Assembly (NCBI GenBank): GCA_937930535.1
Contig: CALGKJ010000097.1
Coordinates: 1-63,175, forward strand
Source: an uncultured Clostridia bacterium
Lineage (GTDB): Bacteria; Bacillota; Clostridia; Lutisporales; Lutisporaceae
Length of the DNA: 63,175 bases
Reading direction: 5' to 3'
Part shown: positions 28,041 through 36,878 of the stretch, one piece after another
Layout of the letters: each line of letters opens with the position of its first letter
Numbering within the stretch: the first letter of the stretch is position 1
Notes under the pieces: generated by a model
What the model saw: only the letters and a program-made list of their open reading frames with translations
Databases searched by the model: none
What the model was told of the DNA's origin: nothing
Position numbers and translations under genes: made by a program

Positions 28041-29237
28041 TTATTCATTTGGCAGTGTCTTGGCTACTGCATAAGCCACAGGCACACTTACTGCATTTCC
28101 TGCTTGCCGATAGAGCTGTGAGTCTGAATTTACTGACCTAGCTTTTTCAAACAGCTCATCAGAAAAACCTTGAAGTCTGAAGCATTCTTTAGGAGTCAGC
28201 CTTCTTATTCTATAGCTGCTATTATGATTAATTGCTACGCCTTGCTTGTCTGAACTTGTTAAAGTGAACATTGGCTCATCTGCATTTTTTATTCTTCTCC
28301 CGTTTTGGCGTTTGTTTTCCCTTTCAGGGGTTATTACCGCCCTTGCTTCAAGTACACCGCTATTGGCAGCAGTTCTGTTTACAATACCTGCTGTGTATCT
28401 TGCAGTAATGCATCTTGATGTTTCTGTCAGCTTTGGCTTTATTGCTGATTGGTCTATAAATATTTTGCTTCCAACACCCTTATTAGTAGTAATTGTAGGA
28501 GCTAATCCTTCTGTTGAGTACACATTTCCATCCATACCTCTTCCACTGGGGTTTACATTTCCAACACAATATAAGCCTGTTTTTGCACCGATTCCACCAG
28601 CATTACCTATTAAGGTCGTTGAAATACCATCAGGGTCATATACCCTGTAGCCCTGCATTCCTCCTATAATCTGCTTAAGAGCTGCTGTGTTTTCTCCGCT
28701 GACAGGTAATATTTTTCTTCTACCTCTGCTTCTAAGATTTGCGACAATGAACACCCGCTCTCTGTTTTGGGGGACTCCAAAATCTTTGGAATTAAGCACC
28801 TGCCAGACTGCATCATACCCTGCTTCGTCCAATTCAATGAGAACTTCAAGATAGTCCCATGAATCATTAATTGATAGTAAATTTTTAACGTTTTCAATGA
28901 GCAGGTATGAGGGTTTATCCTTTTCTTCTTTGCTTTTGAGGAGTTTAGTAAGTTCAAAATATAAGCCACTTCGTTCTCCTCTGATTCCTCTTTGTTTACC
29001 ACAAATGGCAATATCGGAACACGGGAAACCAAAGCACCAGATGTCTGCGTAGGGGATTTCTTCTGATTTAATTGTTGTAATGTCATCTCTATACCACTCA
29101 CCTTCTGTATTAAACATTGCCCTATATGATTTAACTGCGAATTTGTCTTTTTCACAGTAGCCTATACATTTATGTCCTGCAAGCTCTAGTCCTAATCTAA
29201 AGCCTCCTATTCCTGAAAAGAAATCTATGAATTCCAA
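28041..29237 (-). CDS. Phage DNA cytosine C5-methyltransferase
   Basis: A 398-aa m5C methyltransferase with a TTG start six bases after GGAGGTG. Motif I is FFSGIGGFRLG and motif IV is GFPCSDIAI, carrying the catalytic Cys but PCS in place of the usual PCQ. Motif VI is ENVKN, motif VIII QNRERVFIV, and the C-terminal motifs are RLTPKECFRLQGF and YRQAGNAVSVPVA. The recognition domain lies between about 180 and 310. No cognate nuclease is adjacent, so it is an orphan that probably protects phage DNA against host restriction. Confidence 0.92.
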   Translation of the reverse strand: MEFIDFFSGIGGFRLGLELAGHKCIGYCEKDKFAVKSYRAMFNTEGEWYRDDITTIKSEEIPYADIWCFGFPCSDIAICGKQRGIRGERSGLYFELTKLLKSKEEKDKPSYLLIENVKNLLSINDSWDYLEVLIELDEAGYDAVWQVLNSKDFGVPQNRERVFIVANLRSRGRRKILPVSGENTAALKQIIGGMQGYRVYDPDGISTTLIGNAGGIGAKTGLYCVGNVNPSGRGMDGNVYSTEGLAPTITTNKGVGSKIFIDQSAIKPKLTETSRCITARYTAGIVNRTAANSGVLEARAVITPERENKRQNGRRIKNADEPMFTLTSSDKQGVAINHNSSYRIRRLTPKECFRLQGFSDELFEKARSVNSDSQLYRQAGNAVSVPVAYAVAKTLPNE

Positions 29238-29284
29238 TTTATCACCTCCAAAAACAAAAGAGCATATAGCTGTATGTATAACCG

Positions 29285-30544
29285 CTATTGCTCCTTTATC
29301 ACATCTGAATATTTAATTTTCTCACCATCTCTTATCAGAAACACGTCTTTGTCAGTTGCTGCTTTATCAGAATTCTTGTGTTCTAAAGAATATTGATAAA
29401 ACCTTTTAACTATTACATCCGCATACTTTTCATCAACCTCTATTGTGTAACAAATCCTATCAGTCTGTTCACATGCTATCAAGGTTGAACCGCTTCCCCC
29501 AAAGGGGTCAAGTACTATAGAGTTTGTTAGGCTTGAATTTGTAATTGGGTAAACTACCAATGCTATTGGCTTTGTTGTTGGATGGTGTTCCGATTTTCTT
29601 GGTCTATCAAAATTCCATGTTGTTCTCTGTTTTCTGTCTCCATAAAATTTATGTCCTGCTGTCGGCTTCCATCCTACAAGTACTGGTTCATGGCTATATT
29701 GATAGTCACAGCGACCTAATACTAATGAGTTTTTTACCCATATACAGGTTTGATGACAAAAGAACCCTGCATCTTTAAAGGCTACTCTGAAATTAACTGT
29801 TTCTCTATCTGCATGGAATACATAAATTGTAGCTCCATCAGCCATATTTTCATACATGCCTTTATATGCATTTAGAAGAAACTCGTAGAATTTCTTATCC
29901 TCCATATTATCATTTTGGATTGTTCCTGCTGTCCCTTCATAGGATACATTATATGGAGGATCTGTCACAACTAGGTTTGCTTTCTTTCCATCCATTAAAA
30001 CCTTATATGTTTCAAGTTTTGTGCTGTCTCCACATATTAGCCTATGCCTTCCAAGCAGCCACACATCTCCCTGCTTGGTTATTGGTACTTCTGGTAGTGG
30101 CTCATCAAAGTCATCTTCTTTTATATCCTTCGAGTGAACTTGGCTGAATAAATCATCTATTTCTGCGGCATCAAAGCCTGTAAGATTTAAATCAATACCA
30201 AACCCTTGTAGTTCTTCTAATTCCAATACCAAGTTTTCTAATTCAAAGCCAGTATTCATGGTCAGCTTGTTATGAGCTAATATATATACTTTTCGTTCCT
30301 TATCTGTTAAATGATCTAATCTTATTATTGGGACTTTATCTATCTTTAATATTTTAGCTGCTTCGTATCTGCCATGACCTTCTACTATTTCATCATTCCA
30401 AATACCAATGGGGTCATTGAATCCAAAGGATTTTATTGACTCCACAATTTGATCTATTTGTTTTTCAGTATGAATTTTAGCATTATTCTTATATTTTTTA
30501 ATTTCTGTTATCGGTACATATTCTATTTTTAAATTAATATCCAC
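29285..30544 (-). CDS. ParB-domain DNA methyltransferase (N6-adenine or N4-cytosine)
   Basis: The best start is a GTG preceded by GGGAGGAG, giving 419 aa. The N-terminal ParB/Srx-like domain (PITEIKKYKNNAKIHTEKQI, VEGHGRYEAAKILKI) covers about residues 8-100. The methyltransferase domain has motif IV as TDPPYNVSYEG and motif I as LDPFGGSGSTLIACE later, a beta-class order typical of phage orphan enzymes. The product is base-methylated phage DNA. It is one of two methyltransferases placed between the HNH and terminase genes. Confidence 0.9.
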   Translation of the reverse strand: MDINLKIEYVPITEIKKYKNNAKIHTEKQIDQIVESIKSFGFNDPIGIWNDEIVEGHGRYEAAKILKIDKVPIIRLDHLTDKERKVYILAHNKLTMNTGFELENLVLELEELQGFGIDLNLTGFDAAEIDDLFSQVHSKDIKEDDFDEPLPEVPITKQGDVWLLGRHRLICGDSTKLETYKVLMDGKKANLVVTDPPYNVSYEGTAGTIQNDNMEDKKFYEFLLNAYKGMYENMADGATIYVFHADRETVNFRVAFKDAGFFCHQTCIWVKNSLVLGRCDYQYSHEPVLVGWKPTAGHKFYGDRKQRTTWNFDRPRKSEHHPTTKPIALVVYPITNSSLTNSIVLDPFGGSGSTLIACEQTDRICYTIEVDEKYADVIVKRFYQYSLEHKNSDKAATDKDVFLIRDGEKIKYSDVIKEQ

Positions 30545-30579
30545 AAATTTCTCCTCCCTTGTTAGCAATAAAAAAACAC

Positions 30580-31047
30580 CTATTCGTTATGAATGGTGGT
30601 TCCAAATCTATAATCTATTGAGCATCTTATTGAGCAAAACTTTCTGTTTTTATTGCCATAAGCCTTAAATTCTTTATCGCAGTGCTTGCAGGTAAATGTG
30701 TACCATGCCATTTTGTTTTTCTTGTCATTGTTTTCACTCCACCATGCTCGTCTGCATTTTTCTGTGCAGTATTTTGATTTTCTTCCCCTACGCTCTTGGG
30801 TGTTTATTTCCTTGCCGCAGTACAGGCATTCTCTTTGGATATTTATTGGTTCGATAACCGCATCCCTGACCTGCTGACCATAGCCGATAAGATTATTCTT
30901 TTTACATTCGTTTCTTGCCTCATCCCTGTTTATATTTAAAATATTAGCAATACTCTTATATCCATAGCCTTTTTGTCTAAGTTTTAAAACTTGATGGCTT
31001 TTTTGCTGTTTTTGCATGTTTTTTGATGTTTTTTGCATGTTTTTCAC
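30580..31047 (-). CDS. HTH and double zinc-finger phage protein
   Basis: A 155-aa basic protein. The N-terminal part has a helix-turn-helix (LKLRQKGYGYKSIANILNIN). Two treble-clef-like zinc fingers follow: CLYCGKE ... YCTEKCRRAWW and CKHCDKEF ... FCSIRCSIDY. DNA binding is very likely. Similar proteins in clostridial phages lie near late genes. The start is uncertain because three in-frame ATG codons occur within a repeated MQK-rich stretch. Confidence 0.7.
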   Translation of the reverse strand: MKNMQKTSKNMQKQQKSHQVLKLRQKGYGYKSIANILNINRDEARNECKKNNLIGYGQQVRDAVIEPINIQRECLYCGKEINTQERRGRKSKYCTEKCRRAWWSENNDKKNKMAWYTFTCKHCDKEFKAYGNKNRKFCSIRCSIDYRFGTTIHNE

Positions 31048-31140
31048 CTCTTTTTTGCTTGATTTTCGCCTAATTTCTTACAGCTCAACATGGCTCAAAC
31101 CCAGTGTTTGCAACGGTTCACACTTTTTCTCGAATTTTAC

Positions 31141-31285
31141 ACCCCGGGGCCTCTGAATTATGCGATTGTTTACGTAAAGGTAGGCAGCGGTGTAGGCGCC
31201 GCAAGGCTTAGAGGACTTCACCCCCCTCCCCCCAGGGTATATATCCACAGGTTATGCATAGCTTGTTAACAAGTTATGCACAACA
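31141..31285. other. GC-rich non-coding block with DnaA-box-like sites; cos or origin candidate
   Basis: Between the HNH gene and the zinc-finger gene, AT-rich phage DNA gives way to a GC-rich stretch with a CCCCGGGG core at 31142-31149 and C runs near 31220. It continues into DnaA-box-like sites: ATATCCACA at 31241, TTATGCATA at 31252 and an exact TTATNCACA match at 31274-31282. The last two flank a perfect 12-bp palindrome at 31262-31273. It could be the packaging site, given the adjacent HNH gene, or a replication element. Confidence 0.5.
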
Positions 31286-31310
31286 ATTATTAGTAGAGTT
31301 AATATTTTTT

Positions 31311-31664
31311 CTAGTACTTGTATTCAATGTATCTATCCTCTGTCATAGTCTTTTTGTCATGACATTTTTTACATAATGATTGCCAGTTAATTTCATTCCA
31401 AAAGAGTATGTTGTCACCTCGATGTGGTTTGATGTGGTCGACTACTGTAGCAGGAGTTATTGTTCCATTGTCTTTACACCTGACACACAAGGGATTAGCT
31501 TTTAAGAATCTACTTCTGGCTGCTCTCCATCTGCTGTCATAGCCTCTTTCCTTTGCACTAGCTCGTTCGTTTTTGTATAACCTTATATGGAACTCACAGT
31601 ATTTATCATCAGTTAGCATTGGGCATCCCGGATGCTTACATGGTTTCTTTGGTTTCATTGGCAT
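31311..31664 (-). CDS. HNH endonuclease
   Basis: A 117-aa HNH nuclease. The motif is VVDHIKPHRGDNILFWNEIN followed by SLCKKCHDKKT. Additional zinc-binding Cys occur in NPLCVRC, and CKHPGCPMLTDDKYCEFH forms a separate N-terminal knuckle. Phage HNH proteins of this type work with the terminase at cos sites. GAGGTG precedes the start. Its downstream side opens onto the GC-rich candidate cos region. Confidence 0.9.
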   Translation of the reverse strand: MPMKPKKPCKHPGCPMLTDDKYCEFHIRLYKNERASAKERGYDSRWRAARSRFLKANPLCVRCKDNGTITPATVVDHIKPHRGDNILFWNEINWQSLCKKCHDKKTMTEDRYIEYKY

Positions 31665-31742
31665 TATTGTTTCACCTCATTCTTGTATATAAAAAAACCA
31701 CCACAGATTTCTCTATGATGGCTCTCCTGTATTTTTTAATTG

Positions 31743-31980
31743 TTTTGCTATTATATATAATATCAGATTTCGATACTCTAAAACAATCAACTTTACTCTA
31801 CTCTTTTAATTTGCTTTTCAATTCTTTTGCTATTATAAATCATATCAGACTTTCATACTCTAAAACAATCAACTTTACTTTACTCTACTCTACTCTTTTA
31901 ATTTGTTTTTTAATTCTTTTGCTATTATACATAATATCAGATTTTGATACTCTAAAACAATCAACTTTACTCTACTCTTT
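31743..31980 (-). repeat. Three tandem promoter-like repeats of 82-92 bp
   Basis: Units start at 31743, 31825 and 31917; the third is truncated by the upstream gene end. Read on the minus strand, each contains a conserved TTGATTGTTTTAGAGTAT box, exactly 17 bases, then TATAAT (at 31750-31755, 31832-31837 and 31924-31929) followed by AGCAAAAG. The hexamer at the -35 position (GAGTAT) is not sigma-A-like, which suggests activator-dependent promoters. Short ACTCT repeats vary between units. The units lie directly downstream of the DUF1492-type regulator gene and upstream of HNH and the late genes. Confidence 0.75.
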
Positions 31981-32382
31981 AAAAACCTCTACACATTCCA
32001 GTGCTCGGTCATGTAACTTATAAGCATTCTGTATGCTATATCCCATATCCACTGCAATCTTCTCCCATGTTTTAAAACAAAGGTAACGAAGTTCTAGTAG
32101 AGTTTGATGCTCTGGATTATTAATCTTTTTTATGACAGATACTATTTCTCGTTTTAAATCCACAAGTTTGTCTATATCATCATTGATTTCATTTTCCAAA
32201 TCCACCATCTTACAGATTATGTTTTCCATTGAGCTGGTGCCTTTTTTAGTACCATGGGGCATATCGCTCAGTGTTGATGTTGCTTTTGTAGCCAGATCAC
32301 GTAATGATATAATCTGCTCCAGTTTACTATTGATTCGTTGGTCTATACGATAAGCCTGTCCCAAATATTCTTTAACCTTCAT
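31972..32382 (-). CDS. DUF1492/ArpU-like late transcription regulator
   Basis: A 136-aa protein. Its N-terminal two-thirds is coiled and helical (INSKLEQIISLRDLATKATS, MVDLENEINDDIDKLVDLK). It ends in a sigma-region-4-like helix-turn-helix (LELRYLCFKTWEKIAVDMGY then SIQNAYKLHDRAL). Proteins of this type control late phage genes in Firmicutes. The three promoter-like repeats just downstream are candidate targets. The start ATG follows AAGGGTAG. Confidence 0.82.
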   Translation of the reverse strand: MKVKEYLGQAYRIDQRINSKLEQIISLRDLATKATSTLSDMPHGTKKGTSSMENIICKMVDLENEINDDIDKLVDLKREIVSVIKKINNPEHQTLLELRYLCFKTWEKIAVDMGYSIQNAYKLHDRALECVEVFKE

Positions 32383-32614
32383 TTTTAACACTACCCTTCA
32401 ACCAAGGCATTTTGCAGTCATAATACTTAACTGCTATTTTATATTGCTTTTCTATGTCAAGACTAGCTAATCTTTTAAATGCATTTTCTCGAGAAGCTTC
32501 TGCTTGTTCTTTTGTTTGTGCAAAGGAACATAATTTTTCTGTACATTTTTTTACATTCAAGTTCTTACAGCTATTGCTTTTATTACGATTTATGCATATA
32601 TCATTTATTTTCAT
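32372..32614 (-). CDS. Small Cys-containing phage protein, unknown
   Basis: An 80-aa protein starting at the ATG after GAGGTGG. It has several Cys early (INDICINRNKSNSCKNLNVKK, then CTEKLC), which may form a small zinc site, then a helical charged region (QAEASRENAFKRLASLDIEK). It overlaps the helicase gene by 14 bases and the late regulator gene by 11, so it belongs to the same early operon. I do not recognise the family. Confidence 0.6.
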   Translation of the reverse strand: MKINDICINRNKSNSCKNLNVKKCTEKLCSFAQTKEQAEASRENAFKRLASLDIEKQYKIAVKYYDCKMPWLKGSVKNEG

Positions 32615-33959
32615 AAGTTCCACCTCGAATTCTCGCTCTTACTGCATTTATTAATGCATCTTGTCCAGTTTGTTTTCTTTGTAATACTTCCATCACTTGT
32701 TCGTCTATTGTTCCTTTACAGATTATGTGATGAATAACTACTGTTTCTTTTTGTCCCTGTCTCCATAGTCTTGCATTGGCTTGTTGGTATAGTTCCAAGC
32801 TCCATGTTATTGAAAACCATATAACCGTTGAACCTCCTGCTTGAAGGTTTAGTCCATGTCCTGCTGATGCAGGGTGTGCTATTGCAATAGGTATTTCACC
32901 TTTATTCCATTTTGTTATATCCTCACTTGTTAATATTTCAGTAACCTTAAACTTTTCTGCTATTCTTTCTTTATCATGCTTGTACCCATAAAAGATAAGT
33001 ACTGGCTTTCCATTCGCAGACTCAATTAAATCTTCTAAGGCTTCAAGCTTTTTACTATGTATTTTCTTAACTGCTTTGAATTCATCATATACAGCACCAT
33101 TTGCCATTTGAAGTAGTTTATTTGAAAGAGCAGCTGCATTTACTGCATCTATGTCACCATCCACAAAGGGTAGAAGCATTTCTCTTTCTAGCTTTTTATA
33201 TAAAGCTTCTTCATTTTGTGACATTTGAACCTCAACAACATTATTAATTCGTTCTGGCATTTTCAAGTAGTCACAAGCTTTCATACTAACGCAGATGTCA
33301 GAAATCTTGTTATATATTAATTCCTCTGCTCCTTCTCTTGGCTTATAGCTGAACACTATTTGTTGATTTCTTTTATCAGGAACAAAGTACTCATTTCGAT
33401 AATTGGTAATGAATCGTCCTAATCTTTCACCCATATCAAGTAGATTTATCTGACTCCATAAATCCATTAAGCTATTTGGTGCTGGTGTTCCTGTAAGTCC
33501 TATGATCCTTTTTACCTTTGGTCTGACCTTACGTAGTGCTTTAAACCTTTTAGCTTTAGGTGATTTAAAGCTTGATAGTTCATCTATTACCACCATGTCA
33601 AAATCAAATTTACAGTTTTCACATAGCCACTCTACATTTTCACGATTTATTATATAAATATCAGCTTTTGTTCTTAGTGCTGTTTCTCTTTGTTTTTCTG
33701 TACCTAGTATTTTTGAAATCCTCAACCAGTTTAAATGCTCCCACTTTTCACATTCTTTGCTCCAGGTATCTTGTGCTACTCGAAGTGGAGCTATTACAAG
33801 AACCTTAGACACTTCAAAGTAATCAAATATCAGAAGCCATATTGCTGTTAAAGTAATTACTGTTTTTCCTAACCCCATATCTAACATTAAGCCACAGGCA
33901 AGGTGCTTGATAATAAAGTCTTGAGCATATTTTTGATATTCATGTGGAACATATTTCAT
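32601..33959 (-). CDS. SNF2-family DNA helicase/translocase
   Basis: A 452-aa superfamily 2 ATPase, starting at the ATG after GGAGGTG. It has Walker A in MLDMGLGKTVITLTA (about residues 28-38), motif II as VVIDELSSF and motif III as GLTGTPAPN. The C-terminal helicase motifs include SAGHGLNLQ and YQQANARLWRQGQ, the latter being the SNF2 Q-R motif. It is a standard early gene next to VRR-NUC in this phage type and probably acts in replication or recombination. Confidence 0.92.
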   Translation of the reverse strand: MKYVPHEYQKYAQDFIIKHLACGLMLDMGLGKTVITLTAIWLLIFDYFEVSKVLVIAPLRVAQDTWSKECEKWEHLNWLRISKILGTEKQRETALRTKADIYIINRENVEWLCENCKFDFDMVVIDELSSFKSPKAKRFKALRKVRPKVKRIIGLTGTPAPNSLMDLWSQINLLDMGERLGRFITNYRNEYFVPDKRNQQIVFSYKPREGAEELIYNKISDICVSMKACDYLKMPERINNVVEVQMSQNEEALYKKLEREMLLPFVDGDIDAVNAAALSNKLLQMANGAVYDEFKAVKKIHSKKLEALEDLIESANGKPVLIFYGYKHDKERIAEKFKVTEILTSEDITKWNKGEIPIAIAHPASAGHGLNLQAGGSTVIWFSITWSLELYQQANARLWRQGQKETVVIHHIICKGTIDEQVMEVLQRKQTGQDALINAVRARIRGGTYENK

Positions 33960-34221
33960 CAAGCACACCTCCAATCTGTTCTTTACTGTCTATGCAATAT
34001 ACTAAAAATCCTAATGCTTCTAATTGCTTTTTTCTCTTTATTTGCAGTGGTCTCATTTTCTTTTCAGGAGCTTTAAGCTCAATAAAGGCAAGTCTGCCGC
34101 ACTCCATCAATATCAATCTATCTGGAACTCCTGCCATACTAGGAGATACAATTTTTAATGCTAACCCTCCACGCTTTTTCACTTCCTCTGTGAGTGTCTT
34201 TTCAATTTCACTTTCTCTCAT
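33940..34221 (-). CDS. VRR-NUC domain nuclease
   Basis: A 93-aa stand-alone VRR-NUC protein of the PD-(D/E)XK superfamily. Key residues are in SPSMAGVPDRLILMECGRLAF (the D of PDR) and FIELKAPEKK (E-x-K), followed by RPLQIKRKKQLEALG. Such proteins resolve branched DNA during phage replication. Its end overlaps the SNF2 helicase start by 20 bases. Confidence 0.9.
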   Translation of the reverse strand: MRESEIEKTLTEEVKKRGGLALKIVSPSMAGVPDRLILMECGRLAFIELKAPEKKMRPLQIKRKKQLEALGFLVYCIDSKEQIGGVLDEICST

Positions 34222-34239
34222 ATTTTACCCTTTCTTGGT

Positions 34240-34499
34240 CTTTGCCGATTAGCCTTAAAAGTCTCTATACTTCTATATATATATTTCTTATATTCTATAT
34301 ATCTTATATATATATATTTATATTTAATATGTATATATAGGCAACAATAGCAAAGACGTCGTGCAATCCTTTATATACTAGTGTTTTATACCCTTTGCCG
34401 TCAAAGTTACTTTGAGCAAATATATCGGCAAAGGGCAAATTACTTTTTTCCCATCTACGGCAATGCTTTTGCCGATGAAATGGTTGTCGGCAATACCAA
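34240..34499. other. Candidate replication origin: AT-rich stretch plus repeated CGGCAA motifs
   Basis: This 278-bp gap between the VapE-type and VRR-NUC genes has no reading frame. Positions 34270-34340 are almost pure A/T with TATATA runs. Around them lie six copies of CGGCAA or its complement TTGCCG, at 34242, 34395, 34426, 34458, 34469 and 34488. Iteron-like repeats beside an easily melted region and an initiator-like primase-helicase gene suggest an origin. Confidence 0.5.
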
Positions 34500-36869
34500 T
34501 TATTTGATTATTTCATAACCGCTAACAATTCCATAAATACCAAAACTCATCTTTTTATCTGATTTTTTCCAATCATCTATTTTAGCCATTATTGAAGCTA
34601 TCTCATTTGCATCTTGCCGTTTTAAGTTAGCTCTCTCTTTTTCAAAACACTCACACCATATTTCCATATTACAAACACGCTCACGCTTAATAGTCCCAAC
34701 TGCTGTAGTTCCAAAATCTCCACCATTTAGGAAGTTTCTTCTTTCATAAAGACTTATAGAACTCCAATTTTCGGGTAGTAATTTTTCTAAATATTCACGT
34801 ACTAAACCTTCACGATCATCACTTTCCATAGCTTCACGTTGTTCGTTTACTGCAAATTTAGCTAAGTCCTTATCTAGGAACAATGGTTCTTTTGCTTTGT
34901 GGTATACTAAGGCTTCTGCCCATATTTGCAACACCTCTTCATTAGTAATTGACCATGATGGTCTTGCTCCAACACAGGGGGTTTTCACAGGCCAAAATCT
35001 ACGATTTCCTGTGGTATCACGCAGATATCCATTTTCAGCATTTGTTGTTCCTATAAATATACATTGTCTTGGATGGGGAGTCGCTCTCCTTCCAAAGCTT
35101 GCTCTGTATATATCATTTTGCCTAGATAGAAAACTTCGCAAGGTCTCCACCTCAGCTTTTCTTAGTCCTGCTAGTTCTCCAATTTCTAAAATCCAGTATC
35201 CTTGTAATTTTTCTGCTGCTGTTTTATCTTTTGTATCTGATAAATGCAAGCTGTCTGAAAACCACTCGCCGCCAAGCTTTGATATAAGGGTACTCTTTCC
35301 AATCCCTTGTGGTCCATTTAAAACAAGCATGGTATCGAATTTACATCCAGGTGCTAGTACTCTTGCTATAGCTGAACATAAAAACTTTCTTGTTACTGCC
35401 CTAGTGTATTCATTGTCTGGTGCTCCAAGATAATCTATTAGTATGGTGTCAACTCTTTCGATACCGTCCCACTCAGGCAGCTTATTTAAAAACTCCCTTA
35501 TTGGGTGATATGAACGGTCATCAGTTACTTTTGTTACTGCTATATTATAGTTTCTTCCCGAAAAGCTACCATAGGTTAAGTCTATATAGCTAATAAGCTG
35601 GGCATCATCTGCATCTCTCCAAAACTTGCTAGGATGCTTCCATGGAACTTCTCCTTTTATCTCCATTCCATCAGCAAGCTGGTTGAATACAAGTGCTTTT
35701 AAGTGTGGGTCATTTTCAAGTATTGTAATTAGATTCTTTAATGAATTAAGTACTTCACCTTTTCTACCTATTTCAAGCTTCGTCTGCCAATCCTCATCAG
35801 TTGCATTAGAAAAATCAGCAGTACCAGTAAATTCAGTTACCGCCTGCTCCTGACGTTCTATGGCAAGCTGTCTTTTTACGTTTTCATCAGTTACGCATAG
35901 CTCCTGCATGGCTTTATATGATGGCAGCTTTGATGGGGTAGTGTCTTCATCTGTCTTACTATCCAATTCTCCAAATTTATGAATTCTTACTAAATCAAAG
36001 GCATTACATAATTTACTGCAAGCAGGGTCTGTAGCATGATGAGAAAAGGTGAATTTGTCATCATAAATAAGCACACCAGCAGTTGAGTCAGCAGGAATAT
36101 AATCGTATCTACCTTCTATTAAACTAGGGTTGTACACATCAGACAGGAATTTGTCTATAGCTGTTTCAATGCCATAAGCTCTACAGAATGCACCTATTAA
36201 ACCTTCCTTTTCTAATGGGTCAGCTTGTTTTGAAATATTGTGTTTTACTATACTTCTTTGTCTTGAGGATACAGGCCATTGACTGCTATCATGCCAATCC
36301 TTATATCTTGAAAGTACCTTGTTAGGGTCTAGTAGCACTCCTTCTTGATGCTTAAATACAAATTCACCATCACTAGATGTTGAAGGCCAGTACATTAGTC
36401 TTGTTGGTTCATAGGTGGTATCATCAAATTGTTCAATACCAATATCATATGCCACCATTCTTCCTACTGCTGTATATTCATCTGCTGTTACATTTCTTGC
36501 TAAAGGGATTATTAATCTAAGTCTTGGCTTCTCACTAGCGTGTTTATGGGTGGAATATATACAACATGTAAAATCATAAAACATATCGATTTGATCCCAC
36601 AAACTACTATCTGCATAATCCATATCTAGTGTAAGCATGGAGCGGTATTCTACAAATCCTGTTTTACGCTTACCACTCCTAAGCTTCCCACCTAAATAGC
36701 CTCCTACATCTTTAACATCATCTTGTTTAGGCTTTGGTAATTTTCTGTATTCTTCAACACTCTCAGCGGTTCTATGTGTATTGCTTACCTTCTTTATAAA
36801 GTCATTCCATGAAATATCTATGTTCTTCCATACTTTTTCTTTACGACTATTTGCTACTGCTATTTGCAT
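34500..36869 (-). CDS. VapE-type primase-helicase
   Basis: A 789-aa replication protein. The N-terminal third has primase-polymerase-like features (SMLTLDMDYADSSLW, KPRLRLIIPLAR). The C-terminal half is a VirE/VapE superfamily 3-like helicase with Walker A in LNGPQGIGKSTLISKLGGEW and ILEIGELAGL as a Walker B-like acidic motif. IFIGTTNAENGYLRDTTGNR completes it. It would open and prime the phage origin. It is followed by the candidate origin and preceded by the DNA polymerase. Confidence 0.9.
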   Translation of the reverse strand: MQIAVANSRKEKVWKNIDISWNDFIKKVSNTHRTAESVEEYRKLPKPKQDDVKDVGGYLGGKLRSGKRKTGFVEYRSMLTLDMDYADSSLWDQIDMFYDFTCCIYSTHKHASEKPRLRLIIPLARNVTADEYTAVGRMVAYDIGIEQFDDTTYEPTRLMYWPSTSSDGEFVFKHQEGVLLDPNKVLSRYKDWHDSSQWPVSSRQRSIVKHNISKQADPLEKEGLIGAFCRAYGIETAIDKFLSDVYNPSLIEGRYDYIPADSTAGVLIYDDKFTFSHHATDPACSKLCNAFDLVRIHKFGELDSKTDEDTTPSKLPSYKAMQELCVTDENVKRQLAIERQEQAVTEFTGTADFSNATDEDWQTKLEIGRKGEVLNSLKNLITILENDPHLKALVFNQLADGMEIKGEVPWKHPSKFWRDADDAQLISYIDLTYGSFSGRNYNIAVTKVTDDRSYHPIREFLNKLPEWDGIERVDTILIDYLGAPDNEYTRAVTRKFLCSAIARVLAPGCKFDTMLVLNGPQGIGKSTLISKLGGEWFSDSLHLSDTKDKTAAEKLQGYWILEIGELAGLRKAEVETLRSFLSRQNDIYRASFGRRATPHPRQCIFIGTTNAENGYLRDTTGNRRFWPVKTPCVGARPSWSITNEEVLQIWAEALVYHKAKEPLFLDKDLAKFAVNEQREAMESDDREGLVREYLEKLLPENWSSISLYERRNFLNGGDFGTTAVGTIKRERVCNMEIWCECFEKERANLKRQDANEIASIMAKIDDWKKSDKKMSFGIYGIVSGYEIIK

Positions 36870-36878
36870 AATATTTTA

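Noticed and set aside
31743-31980. Possible CRISPR array
   Set aside because: The three units are similar along their full 82-92-bp length; there are no unrelated spacers and no cas genes. Conserved 17-base spacing to TATAAT fits promoters better.
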